A stretch of DNA of 15,967 bases from Caldifarciminota bacterium (GCA_011049385.1 DSBX01000112.1:1-15967), one strand, 5' to 3'; counted from the first letter of the stretch, positions 1 through 6,582 are shown. Made by a program: numbers and translations. The notes: generated by a model from the sequence alone, not told the origin.

Positions 1-1
1 G

Positions 2-40
2 CTGCCGCTTCCCGACCCGACCGACCTGATGCTTGTTTAG
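2..40 (+). CDS. Possible 3' end of an upstream gene (partial)
   Basis: Reading from base 2, twelve sense codons (ending in the residues DLMLV) run to a TAG at 38-40. Two strong hairpins begin ten bases later, as expected after a gene end. Only 13 codons are visible, so nothing can be said about the product and the reading could be chance. Confidence 0.22.
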   Translation: MPLPDPTDLMLV

Positions 41-50
41 CCTCCAGTCC

Positions 51-103
51 AGCCGGCTTCGGCCGGCTTGACCTTCCGGCGGCCGGCCTTCGGGCCGGCC
101 GCC
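51..103 (+). terminator. Two tandem hairpins with TTCG loops, terminator-like
   Basis: The first hairpin pairs AGCCGGC (51-57) with GCCGGCT (62-68) around a TTCG loop. The second pairs an 11-base arm (78-88) perfectly with 93-103, again around TTCG (89-92). UUCG is a known extra-stable RNA tetraloop, and the loop sequence fits only when the plus strand is read; the complement would give CGAA. No T-run follows, so this is a terminator or RNA 3'-end stabiliser by structure and position (after the stop at 40, before the promoter at 146), not a textbook intrinsic terminator. Confidence 0.5.
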
Positions 104-145
104 CGGTGCGAGAAGGTATTCTCAGCCGACGGCGGCCCAAGCCGG

Positions 146-174
146 TTGACAGCCTGCGCGGCTATGTCTATCCT
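146..174 (+). promoter_or_regulatory. Sigma70-like promoter of the aldehyde dehydrogenase gene
   Basis: A consensus -35 TTGACA (146-151), a 17-base spacer and a -10 TATCCT (169-174, four of six matches). The expected transcription start is about seven bases beyond the -10, around 180-182. That falls on the candidate start codons TTG 179 and ATG 182, so the transcript may have no leader or only a very short one. Confidence 0.7.
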
Positions 175-181
175 GTGATTG

Positions 182-1630
182 ATGGATACTCCGACCGGAA
201 TGCTGATCGCGGGCAAGTGGCAGGAACGGGCCGCGAGACTGCCGGTGCTGAATCCCTGGAATGGCGAGCCCGTTGCTACGGTGGCGCTGGCCGATGAGGA
301 GGATGTTGCTGTGGCAGTCGGAGCCGCGGGCGACGGCGCGGCGGAGATGGCCGCCCTGCCCGCCCACGAGCGGGCAAGAATCCTGAGCCGCACCGCGGAA
401 CTCGTCCGCGACCACGCCGAGGTGCTGACCGGAACCATCATCGCCGAGTCGGGTAAGCCTCGGCGCTACGCCGCGGCCGAGGTGGACCGGGCCGGTGAAA
501 CCTTGCGCTTTGCGGCCGAGGAGGCCCGGCGTATCCACGGCGAGACGGTGCCGATGGACGCCGCCCGCGGTTCGGAGCGGCGCCGGGGATTCTTCATCCG
601 CCGGCCGCTCGGGGTCATCGCCGCCATCTGTCCCTTCAACTTCCCGCTCAACCTGGTCGTGCACAAGGTAGCGCCGGCGCTGGCTGCGGGCAACGCGGTG
701 GTGCTCAAGCCGGCAAGCGCGACGCCGCTGACCGCCCTGCGGCTGGGGGAGTTGCTGCTCGAAGCCGGACTGCCGCCGGCCGCGCTCGGTATCGTCGTCG
801 GCCCGGGCGGGAGCGTGGGCCGGGCGCTGGTGCGCGATTCGCGGGTGCGGATGGTGAGTTTCACCGGCTCGGCCGAGGTGGGTGAGAACATCAAGGCCGA
901 CTCCGGTTTGAAGCGGGTCGCACTCGAACTGGGTTCGAACTCGGGGGTCATCGTAGATGAGACCGCCAACCTCGAGACTGCGCTGGCGCGTTGCCTGGTC
1001 GGCGCGTTCGCCTATTCGGGGCAGGTCTGCATCCATACCCAGCGGCTCTACCTGCACGAAGCGATTGCCGGTGAGTTCACGGAGCGGTTCGTGGCCGGCG
1101 CGGAGCGACTGAAGTGCGGCGACCCGGCGCTGGCCGCGACCGAAATCGGGCCGATGATAGACGCGGCCGCGCTCTCCCGGGCGCTGGCGCTGGTCGAACA
1201 GGCGCAGGCGGCCGGGGCCCGGTTGCTGTGCGGAGGAGCCGCCGAGCAGTTGGTGATGCGGCCGACGGTGCTGGATGGAGTTGACCCGGAGATGCCGGTC
1301 GTGTGCGAGGAAGCGTTCGCTCCGGTTGTCACAATCGAGACCTTCGGCGGTTTCGACGAGGCGGTGGCGATGTTCAACCGGGGGTCTTCGGCCGGAAGCC
1401 GGGAGTACGGCCTCGCCTGCGGAGTGTTCACCCGGGACGTGGTGCGGGCGTTTGACGCGGCAGAGCGCATCCGGGCCGGCAGTATCTACATCAATGATTC
1501 GGCGACGTTCCGGGCCGACCACGCGCCGTACGGCGGAGTGCGTGATTCGGGCATCGGCCGCGAGGGCCCGCGCTTCGCCGTTGAAGAAATGACCGATATC
1601 ACGATGGTTTCGTTCAACCTCGATGCCTGA
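182..1630 (+). CDS. NAD(P)-dependent aldehyde dehydrogenase (ALDH superfamily)
   Basis: This enzyme oxidises an aldehyde to the acid with NAD(P). It is about 482 residues, the usual ALDH length. Counting from ATG 182, landmarks are: FNFPLN with the oxyanion Asn near 153; LKPAS cofactor Lys near 176; FTGSAEVG in the Rossmann fold near 228-235; LELGSN with general-base Glu near 249; the nucleophile Cys in SGQVCIHTQ near 283; and CEEAFAPV with the second Glu near 377. The CPFNFPLN/HKVAPALAAGN block resembles lactaldehyde, succinate-semialdehyde and non-phosphorylating glyceraldehyde-3-phosphate types, but the substrate cannot be set from sequence. The start is uncertain: ATG 182 fits a leaderless transcript, TTG 179 is just upstream, and ATG 200 would give the family-like N-terminus MLIAGKW. 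None has a good Shine-Dalgarno. The OsmC-family gene follows closely on the same strand. Confidence 0.95.
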   Translation: MDTPTGMLIAGKWQERAARLPVLNPWNGEPVATVALADEEDVAVAVGAAGDGAAEMAALPAHERARILSRTAELVRDHAEVLTGTIIAESGKPRRYAAAEVDRAGETLRFAAEEARRIHGETVPMDAARGSERRRGFFIRRPLGVIAAICPFNFPLNLVVHKVAPALAAGNAVVLKPASATPLTALRLGELLLEAGLPPAALGIVVGPGGSVGRALVRDSRVRMVSFTGSAEVGENIKADSGLKRVALELGSNSGVIVDETANLETALARCLVGAFAYSGQVCIHTQRLYLHEAIAGEFTERFVAGAERLKCGDPALAATEIGPMIDAAALSRALALVEQAQAAGARLLCGGAAEQLVMRPTVLDGVDPEMPVVCEEAFAPVVTIETFGGFDEAVAMFNRGSSAGSREYGLACGVFTRDVVRAFDAAERIRAGSIYINDSATFRADHAPYGGVRDSGIGREGPRFAVEEMTDITMVSFNLDA

Positions 1631-1634
1631 AGAA

Positions 1635-1641
1635 AGAGGAG
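1635..1641 (+). promoter_or_regulatory. Shine-Dalgarno that decides the OsmC start (TTG 1647)
   Basis: AGAGGAG lies five bases before the in-frame TTG at 1647. It is downstream of the alternative ATG at 1623 and so cannot serve it. The spacing matches the AGGAG-N5-start register of the protease, crotonase, H1-like and barrel genes in this window. Confidence 0.65.
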
Positions 1642-1646
1642 TTGTC

Positions 1647-2081
1647 TTGGAAGTCAAGTCTCACACCCGCTGGGTCGAAGGAATGAAGTTCGTTGGGGCC
1701 GGTTGGTCCGGCCACGAGGTGGTGATGGACGCCAACACCGAATCGGGCGGGGATGATTGCGGCGCCCGGCCGATGGAACTCCTGCTCGTCGGGCTGGCCG
1801 GCTGTACCGGGATGGATGTCGTATCGCTTCTGCGCAAGATGCGTGTGCCGTTTACCGGCATCGAGCTCAGCGTCTCGGCCGACAAGAGCGAGGAGCACCC
1901 GAGCGTGTTCACCGCGATCCGGCTGGAGTATGTCGTTCGGGGCCGGGGCGTGGACCCGGAGAAGGTGAAGAAGGCGATTGAGCTGTCGCAGGAGCGCTAC
2001 TGTTCTGTTTCGGCGATGCTGAAGAAGGCCTGTCCGGTCGAGTACTCGTTTCGCATCGAAGGGCCGGACAAGAGCGACTGA
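1647..2081 (+). CDS. OsmC/Ohr-family protein (thiol peroxidase-like), TTG start
   Basis: OsmC-family proteins are dimeric cytoplasmic enzymes that reduce organic hydroperoxides through a two-cysteine site. Both cysteines are present: GLAGCTGMDV (Cys about 53 counted from TTG 1647) and QERYCSVSAML (about 119). The MELLL segment before the first Cys is also typical, and length (144 residues) is normal. The RWVEGMKFVG N-terminus and GLAGCTGMDV motif resemble the YhfA-like branch, whose substrate is poorly known. I prefer TTG 1647 because a good Shine-Dalgarno sits just upstream and the resulting N-terminus matches the family. ATG 1623 would overlap the dehydrogenase stop by 8 bases and add eight unmatched residues. 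It is probably cotranscribed with the dehydrogenase (16-base gap). A palindromic terminator follows. Confidence 0.88.
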   Translation: MEVKSHTRWVEGMKFVGAGWSGHEVVMDANTESGGDDCGARPMELLLVGLAGCTGMDVVSLLRKMRVPFTGIELSVSADKSEEHPSVFTAIRLEYVVRGRGVDPEKVKKAIELSQERYCSVSAMLKKACPVEYSFRIEGPDKSD

Positions 2082-2097
2082 GCGGACGCGCAAGACT

Positions 2098-2123
2098 ACG
2101 GGCCGCCCATATGGGCGGCCCGT
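2098..2123. terminator. Bidirectional terminator: 26-bp perfect palindrome between convergent genes
   Basis: An 11-base arm (2098-2108) pairs perfectly with 2113-2123. The loop ATAT is itself self-complementary, so the whole element is symmetric. TTTGTGT overlaps and follows the 3' arm on the plus strand; the minus-strand exit has only a few scattered Ts. It lies in the 60-base gap between the OsmC stop and the protease stop and can serve both. Confidence 0.8.
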
Positions 2124-2141
2124 TTGTGTCGGTCGGGAGCT

Positions 2142-4322
2142 TCAGTTGAGGACGACCGCCTTGGCGGTCAGGGTCTTTCCCTCCGCAGTCAGGCGGTAGA
2201 AGTAGGTGCCGCTTGCGACCGGGCGACCGTGGTCGTCGGTCTGGTCCCAGGTTGTGGTGTGCCGGCCGGCCGGCATCGGGCCGCGGGCGAGAGTGCGTAC
2301 CAGCCTGCCGGTCGCGTCGTGGACGCCGAGGTCAATCCGGCCGGGTCCGGGCAGAGTATACTCGACCCGGCCCGGCCCGGGCGCGAGCGTCGGCGTGTTG
2401 ATCGCGGGGAGGTCCGGTACTGGTTCGAGCAGTTCCTCCTCGACCGCTCCGGAGTAACGGACGATGGCGGCAATCATCCAGTTGAACGCAAGACCGTACT
2501 CTCGCAGTTCTTCCCAGGTGCCGTCGAGATTGACCCAGCCGCCGCGCTGGGGAACGGCCGGCCCGCCGTCAACTCCGCCGGGGAACTGTCCGGCCGTGTG
2601 GGTGAACCGGGGGCCGAGCCAGACGTCGGCGTTGGCGTTGACCCGGAAGGGCTGGGCGAGGTCGAGCCGCTTCCAACCCGTGCCCGCTCCGGTGTAGGGA
2701 ATGGATTCCACCACCGGGCCCGGCGTCGTCGCGTTGTTGCCGCGCCAGACAAAGTAGTGCTGGTTCTGCGAGGCTTCGTGCTGGAGGAAGATGCCGGCGA
2801 CGACGTCGCAGTCACGGGTCGGGGTGAGCCGGGTCGCGGAATGGAAGGTACCGCCATCTTCGAGGCCGACCGCGTTCTCTTCGTAAGTGTAGTGGACTTT
2901 GAGCGTCTCCTCCTCACCGCCGCCACCGCCGACGTTGTCGAGCGCGGTCTTGCAGTCGAGCCTTCCCCAGCCGTAGTTTATGTTGGGGTAGGGCGCGCCG
3001 CCGGAGGGCCGGGCGGCGTGGTCGGCGAAGAGGTTAAAGACTTGGTCGTGGGTCAGGGTCGCGTCTTTCTGGAGCAGGATGGCGGCCGCGCCGGCGACGT
3101 GGGGAGCGGCCATCGAGGTGCCGTCGAGGTTGTAGTAGCCGCCGCCGGGCACCGCGGAGCGGATGTTCTGACCGGGCGCGGAGATGCCTGGGTTAATGAG
3201 GTTCCAGTCCGGTCGGGGCCACCAGCCCGAGTCGTTCCAGGGAGCCTGGTTGGGCGCCGGCCCGCGCGAGGAGAAGGAGGCGATGGCGTCCGTACTGGTC
3301 GTCGCGCCGACTCCGATGACGTTGGGGTAACTGCCCGGGGGCATCGAGGTCGAACCGCCCGGACCGCTGTTGCCGATTGCGCCGACGATAATGATGCCGA
3401 GGCTGCGGAGGTTGTTGACGTAGTTGAACCAGTAGGTGGAGGTTCGGTCCGAGCCCCAGGAGTTGGAGAGGATGTCGGGCCGGCCGGTGCCGGCCATCCA
3501 GTCGAAGCAGGCGACGAACCAGGAAGAGTTACCGCTACCGTTGGCGGCGAGCGCCTTGGCGGCGATGAAGGTCGCCCCGGGCGCGACGCCGATGCCGTTG
3601 CCGCCGACGGTCGAGCCCATGCAGTGGGTGCCGTGGCCGTTATCGTCGTAGGGGCTGGATTGGCCATTGACCGCGTCGTACCAGCCGTTGCTCGAGCGCC
3701 AGCGGCCGCCGAAGGCCGGATGGCTGGTCTGGACGCCGGTGTCGATGTTGCCGACGACGATGCCCGCACCGTTGAAGCCCGCGCTCCAGCATTCCGGCGC
3801 CCGGACCTTGGTGATGTTCCATTCCTGGAGGTCAACCGGGGGCAGGGGTTCGCCTTCGCTCGCGCGGTAGTCAATGGTGACGACGAAGTCGTCGAAGATG
3901 TAGGCGATATCGTCGCGGGCGGCGAGCGTCCGGATTACCGCCGGTGTTGCCGCGAGCGCAATCCGGCTCACCAGCCAGAAACTGCGCACGTTGCGGGCGT
4001 CGGTCGTTGCGAGCCAGGCAAGGATGTCACGCTGGGCGAGTTCGGCGACGTCCTGCAAGTGCGCCAGTTTCCCGCCGTAACCGGTGCCGGGCGGCAAAGC
4101 GTCGAGGTTCGCTTGCCGGCGGGTGTGGACGATGACGTCAATCAAGTCGTCCGGCTCGGCGGCGTCGAGCACCGTTTCGAGCTCGGGCGCGAGCCGGGGA
4201 ATGTCGGCTTCCCGGAGCAACTCCGCCGTCGGGGCATCGAGGTCGGAGCGGGCCGCGACGGGAATCGTTGCGAGGGCGAAGGATGCGGCCAGGGCGAGGA
4301 CCAGCAGTGCACTGGTTTTCAT
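2142..4322 (-). CDS. Secreted subtilisin-like serine protease (S8) with FlgD/sorting-like C-terminus
   Basis: An exported endopeptidase of 726 residues. A signal peptide (1-24, hydrophobic core LLVLALAASFALA, ending near VAA) is followed by an I9-like propeptide (about 45-150). The S8 domain (about 165-465) carries Asp194 (NIDTGV), His230 (NGHGTH), oxyanion Asn318 (AIGNSGP) and Ser403 (GTSMAAPHVAG), so it should be active. A Gly/Glu linker leads to a beta-rich domain I do not recognise (about 474-625). The last ~85 residues resemble a FlgD-Ig/type A sorting domain (GRLVRTL, WDQTDDHGRPVASGTYFYRL, final KAVVLN) but lack a YPNP opening. ATG 4322 is chosen because it begins the signal peptide and has AGGAGG four bases upstream. 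The open frame continues 86 codons further upstream, through the likely promoter, and that part is not coding. Confidence 0.95.
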   Translation of the reverse strand: MKTSALLVLALAASFALATIPVAARSDLDAPTAELLREADIPRLAPELETVLDAAEPDDLIDVIVHTRRQANLDALPPGTGYGGKLAHLQDVAELAQRDILAWLATTDARNVRSFWLVSRIALAATPAVIRTLAARDDIAYIFDDFVVTIDYRASEGEPLPPVDLQEWNITKVRAPECWSAGFNGAGIVVGNIDTGVQTSHPAFGGRWRSSNGWYDAVNGQSSPYDDNGHGTHCMGSTVGGNGIGVAPGATFIAAKALAANGSGNSSWFVACFDWMAGTGRPDILSNSWGSDRTSTYWFNYVNNLRSLGIIIVGAIGNSGPGGSTSMPPGSYPNVIGVGATTSTDAIASFSSRGPAPNQAPWNDSGWWPRPDWNLINPGISAPGQNIRSAVPGGGYYNLDGTSMAAPHVAGAAAILLQKDATLTHDQVFNLFADHAARPSGGAPYPNINYGWGRLDCKTALDNVGGGGGEEETLKVHYTYEENAVGLEDGGTFHSATRLTPTRDCDVVAGIFLQHEASQNQHYFVWRGNNATTPGPVVESIPYTGAGTGWKRLDLAQPFRVNANADVWLGPRFTHTAGQFPGGVDGGPAVPQRGGWVNLDGTWEELREYGLAFNWMIAAIVRYSGAVEEELLEPVPDLPAINTPTLAPGPGRVEYTLPGPGRIDLGVHDATGRLVRTLARGPMPAGRHTTTWDQTDDHGRPVASGTYFYRLTAEGKTLTAKAVVLN

Positions 4323-4326
4323 CTTG

Positions 4327-4332
4327 CCTCCT
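4327..4332 (-). promoter_or_regulatory. Shine-Dalgarno deciding the protease start
   Basis: On the minus strand AGGAGG is followed by CAAG and ATG at 4322. This complete site fixes the start at the signal peptide and rules out the longer open frame beginning at 4580. Confidence 0.85.
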
Positions 4333-4422
4333 GTCTGCAGTCGGAAAGCGGTCGCGGGCATCTGCGCGCAAAGGGCCCGTTCCGGGCCGCTGCCGCCCGC
4401 GCATGGACGGCGAGCGATTGGC

Positions 4423-4450
4423 AGGATAACGTCGCCGGGCGCGTTGTCAA
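4423..4450 (-). promoter_or_regulatory. Sigma70-like promoter of the protease gene
   Basis: Read on the minus strand: consensus TTGACA (4450-4445), 16-base spacer, TATCCT (4428-4423). It predicts a leader of about 95 bases. That leader contains a short perfect hairpin at 4374-4388 (GGCCCG, loop GAA, CGGGCC as read on the minus strand) with CTTT after it. The -10 hexamer is identical to that of the aldehyde dehydrogenase promoter. Confidence 0.65.
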
Positions 4451-4494
4451 GGACAGGACGGGGCAGACGGGAGCTTCGGGTCTTGCCTTTCTCC

Positions 4495-4522
4495 TTGACT
4501 GCGTCCGGGCGCGGGCTAGGAT
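4495..4522 (+). promoter_or_regulatory. Sigma70-like promoter of the crotonase-thiolase-tsaE operon
   Basis: TTGACT (4495-4500, five of six), 16-base spacer, TAGGAT (4517-4522, four of six). The expected transcription start is near 4529, leaving a leader of about 72 bases. It is divergent from the protease promoter, with 44 bases between the two -35 boxes. Repeats around its -10 box are listed separately. Confidence 0.6.
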
Positions 4523-4556
4523 TCCTGCGTCCGGCGGCGGACCCCGCACCGGACGC
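4499..4556 (+). repeat. Repeated 10-mer around the operon promoter, with an inverted copy in the leader
   Basis: CTGCGTCCGG occurs at 4499-4508 (overlapping the end of the -35) and again at 4525-4534 (at the transcription start), 26 bases apart and flanking the -10 box. An inverted CCGGACGC lies at 4549-4556 and pairs perfectly with GCGTCCGG at 4527-4534, giving an 8-bp stem with a 14-base loop near the predicted 5' end of the mRNA. The element may be an operator, a 5'-end stabilising hairpin, or both. Confidence 0.45.
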
Positions 4557-4590
4557 GACAGGACGACCATCGAGTATCATCTTGCCCGGC

Positions 4591-4596
4591 AGGAGG
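4591..4596 (+). promoter_or_regulatory. Shine-Dalgarno for the GTG start of the crotonase
   Basis: AGGAGG followed by AATC and GTG at 4601. This strong site supports the unusual GTG start and has the same spacing as the protease and H1-like sites. Confidence 0.85.
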
Positions 4597-4600
4597 AATC

Positions 4601-5383
4601 GTGGAGTATCAGAACATCATCGTCAGTGCGGCTGAGAGCATCGGCTGGCTCCGGTTCAATCGGCCGCCGGTCAACGCGCTCAATAGCGCGCTGGTCAGAG
4701 AAATCGAAGCGGCGTTCGACTGGTTTGCCGACCGGGATGAGGTCCGGGTCATTATCCTGACCGGTGAGGGCAAGGCCTTCGTCGCCGGGGCGGACATCGC
4801 CGAGATGAGCGCTTTCACGCCACTGGAGGCGCGCGCGTTTGCCCGGCGCGGGCACCGGGCGCTCGGCCGCATCCAGGAAATCGAGAAGCCGGTTATTGCC
4901 GCCATCAACGGCTTCGCACTCGGTGGTGGTTGTGAGATCGCGCTTGCCTGCGATATCCGGGTGATGGCCGAGGGCGCGATGATCGGCCAGCCCGAGGTGA
5001 AACTGGGGCTCATCCCGGGTTTCGGCGGCACCCAGCGGTTGGCGCGGTTGGTCGGCCCGGGGCTGGCCAAGGAACTGGTCTTCTCCGGCGACAGTATCGG
5101 TGCGGTCGAGGCCCTGCGCATCGGGCTGGTCAACCGGGTCGTGCCCGCGGCCGAGCTGATTGAGCAGGTGACCGCGATGGCGAAGAAGATCGCCGCCAAC
5201 GGGCCGGCCGCGGTCCGGCTGGCGAAGACCGTTATCAACCGGGGGTTGGACTCGAATCTGACCACCGGTAACTCATACGAAGTCGAAGCGTTCGGTGTCT
5301 GCTTCTCCTCCGGCGAGCCGGCGGAGGGAACGAAGGCGTTCCTGGAGAAGCGCAGGCCGGACTGGAGCAAAGAAGGGATGTGA
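4601..5383 (+). CDS. Enoyl-CoA hydratase/crotonase family protein
   Basis: This enzyme adds water across the double bond of short- or medium-chain enoyl-CoA (crotonyl-CoA to 3-hydroxybutyryl-CoA) in beta-oxidation, or runs in reverse in butyrate formation. It is 260 residues, typical for the family. The CoA/oxyanion segment AFVAGADIAEM is at about 59-69 and GFALGGGCEIALACD at 104-118. Both catalytic glutamates are conserved: Glu112 (GGGCEIA) and Glu132 (GQPEVKLGLIPGFGGTQRL), so true hydratase activity is more likely than another crotonase reaction. A strong Shine-Dalgarno precedes the GTG start. It heads an operon with a thiolase that starts at or just after its stop. The dehydrogenase expected between hydratase and thiolase is not in the window. 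Confidence 0.95.
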   Translation: MEYQNIIVSAAESIGWLRFNRPPVNALNSALVREIEAAFDWFADRDEVRVIILTGEGKAFVAGADIAEMSAFTPLEARAFARRGHRALGRIQEIEKPVIAAINGFALGGGCEIALACDIRVMAEGAMIGQPEVKLGLIPGFGGTQRLARLVGPGLAKELVFSGDSIGAVEALRIGLVNRVVPAAELIEQVTAMAKKIAANGPAAVRLAKTVINRGLDSNLTTGNSYEVEAFGVCFSSGEPAEGTKAFLEKRRPDWSKEGM

Positions 5384-5385
5384 AC

Positions 5386-6582
5386 ATGACCATAGGCAAA
5401 GCAAAGGCAACGGTTGTTCTTGGCGCGGCGCGGACCCCGGTCGGCAGATTCCTGGGCGGGCTTTCGTCCCTGCGGGCGCCGGAACTGGGGGCGCTGGCCA
5501 TCGCGGAAGCGGTCAAGCGCTCGGGCGCGGACCCGGCCGACGTGGACGGGGTGATGATGGGCAACGTCTGTCCGGCGGGTATCGGCCAGGCGCCGGCGCG
5601 CCAGGCCGCAATCGGCGCCGGGTTGAGCCCGACCGTCCCGGCCCTGACCGTCAACAAAGTCTGCGGCTCCGGGATGATCGCCGCCATGCTCGCCTGCCAG
5701 CAGATCAAGGCGGGTGACGCGAAGCTGGTCGTGGCCGGCGGCCAGGAGTCAATGTCGAACGTGCCCTACTACCTGAAGCAGTTGCGTAACGGCAACAAAC
5801 TGGGCGATACCAAGCTCCAGGACGGAATGGTCTACGACGGGCTCTGGGACTTCTTCGGCAACACCCACATGGGTGAACTGGGCGACTTCACCGCCAAGAA
5901 CTCGGGCATCACCCGCGAAGAACAGGATGCGTGGGCCTGCCGCAGCCACCAGCGCGCGGTCGAGGCGGCGCAGAAGGGCTGGTTGAAGGAAGAAATCGTT
6001 CCGGTTTCGATACCCCAGCGTAAGGGCGACCCGGTGGTGGTTACCGCCGACGAGGGGCCGCGGGCGGATACGACGGTCGAGAAGTTGGCCAAGCTCAAGC
6101 CGGTGTTCACGCGTGACGGTACGGTGACCGCGGGCAACGCCTCGTCTATCAACGACGGCGCGGCGGCGCTGGTGCTGTCGAGCGAGGTATATGCGGAGGA
6201 GAAGAAACTCAAACCGCTGGCCCGGGTCATCACCTACACGACCGGCAGTGTCGAACCCAAGATGCTGTTCTACGCGCCGGTGACCGCGGTGCGCCGCCTG
6301 CTCGAAATCCAGGGCGGCGACATCAAACAGTTCGACCTCATCGAGCTCAATGAGGCTTTCGCCTCCCAGGTGCTGGCGGATGGCAATGAGCTGGGCTGGG
6401 ACTGGGACAAGGTCAACGTCAACGGCAGCGGCATCTCGATGGGCCACCCGATCGGCTGTTCGGGCGCGCGCATCGTCGTTACCCTGCTCTTCGCGCTGAA
6501 ACAGCGCGGGCTCAAGAGGGGCCTCGCGGCAATCTGCCTCGGTGGCGGCGAGGCGACCGCGATGAGCGTCGAACTACTCTAA
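5386..6582 (+). CDS. Acetyl-CoA C-acetyltransferase (thiolase)
   Basis: This biosynthetic-type thiolase interconverts two acetyl-CoA with acetoacetyl-CoA plus CoA. It is 398 residues. The acylated nucleophile is Cys93 (NKVCGSGM); NEAFA (322-326) is the conserved loop; His354 is in GHPIG; and Cys384 in CLGGGEA completes the site. GHPIGCSGAR has Cys where Ala is common, and NGSGISMGHPIG replaces the usual NGGAIALGHPIG, both conservative. The start could be GTG 5380, which overlaps the crotonase stop in a GTGA arrangement, or ATG 5386, which has AAGGG eight bases upstream; I list the ATG. Tight spacing implies coupled expression with the crotonase. Together they suggest short-chain acyl-CoA turnover, either oxidation or chain building. 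Confidence 0.95.
   Translation: MTIGKAKATVVLGAARTPVGRFLGGLSSLRAPELGALAIAEAVKRSGADPADVDGVMMGNVCPAGIGQAPARQAAIGAGLSPTVPALTVNKVCGSGMIAAMLACQQIKAGDAKLVVAGGQESMSNVPYYLKQLRNGNKLGDTKLQDGMVYDGLWDFFGNTHMGELGDFTAKNSGITREEQDAWACRSHQRAVEAAQKGWLKEEIVPVSIPQRKGDPVVVTADEGPRADTTVEKLAKLKPVFTRDGTVTAGNASSINDGAAALVLSSEVYAEEKKLKPLARVITYTTGSVEPKMLFYAPVTAVRRLLEIQGGDIKQFDLIELNEAFASQVLADGNELGWDWDKVNVNGSGISMGHPIGCSGARIVVTLLFALKQRGLKRGLAAICLGGGEATAMSVELL

Noticed and set aside
122..1657. A 511-codon minus-strand frame opposite the aldehyde dehydrogenase
   Set aside because: It is an antisense shadow rich in Arg, His and Gly with no domain, while the plus strand carries every catalytic ALDH motif.
4323..4580. An 86-codon N-terminal extension of the protease
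   Set aside because: AGGAGG and a clean signal peptide mark ATG 4322. The extension would run through the protease promoter and bury the signal peptide inside the protein.
2124..4760. An 878-codon open frame on the plus strand, longer than the protease gene
   Set aside because: It is the antisense shadow of the protease in GC-rich DNA. The minus strand shows a signal peptide, the full catalytic triad, a Shine-Dalgarno and a promoter; the plus reading is low-complexity Val/Gly/Arg/Asp with no domain, and it crosses the terminator side and the divergent promoters.
5749..6447. A 232-codon minus-strand frame opposite the thiolase
   Set aside because: Antisense shadow with no recognisable domain; the thiolase active-site motifs are on the plus strand.
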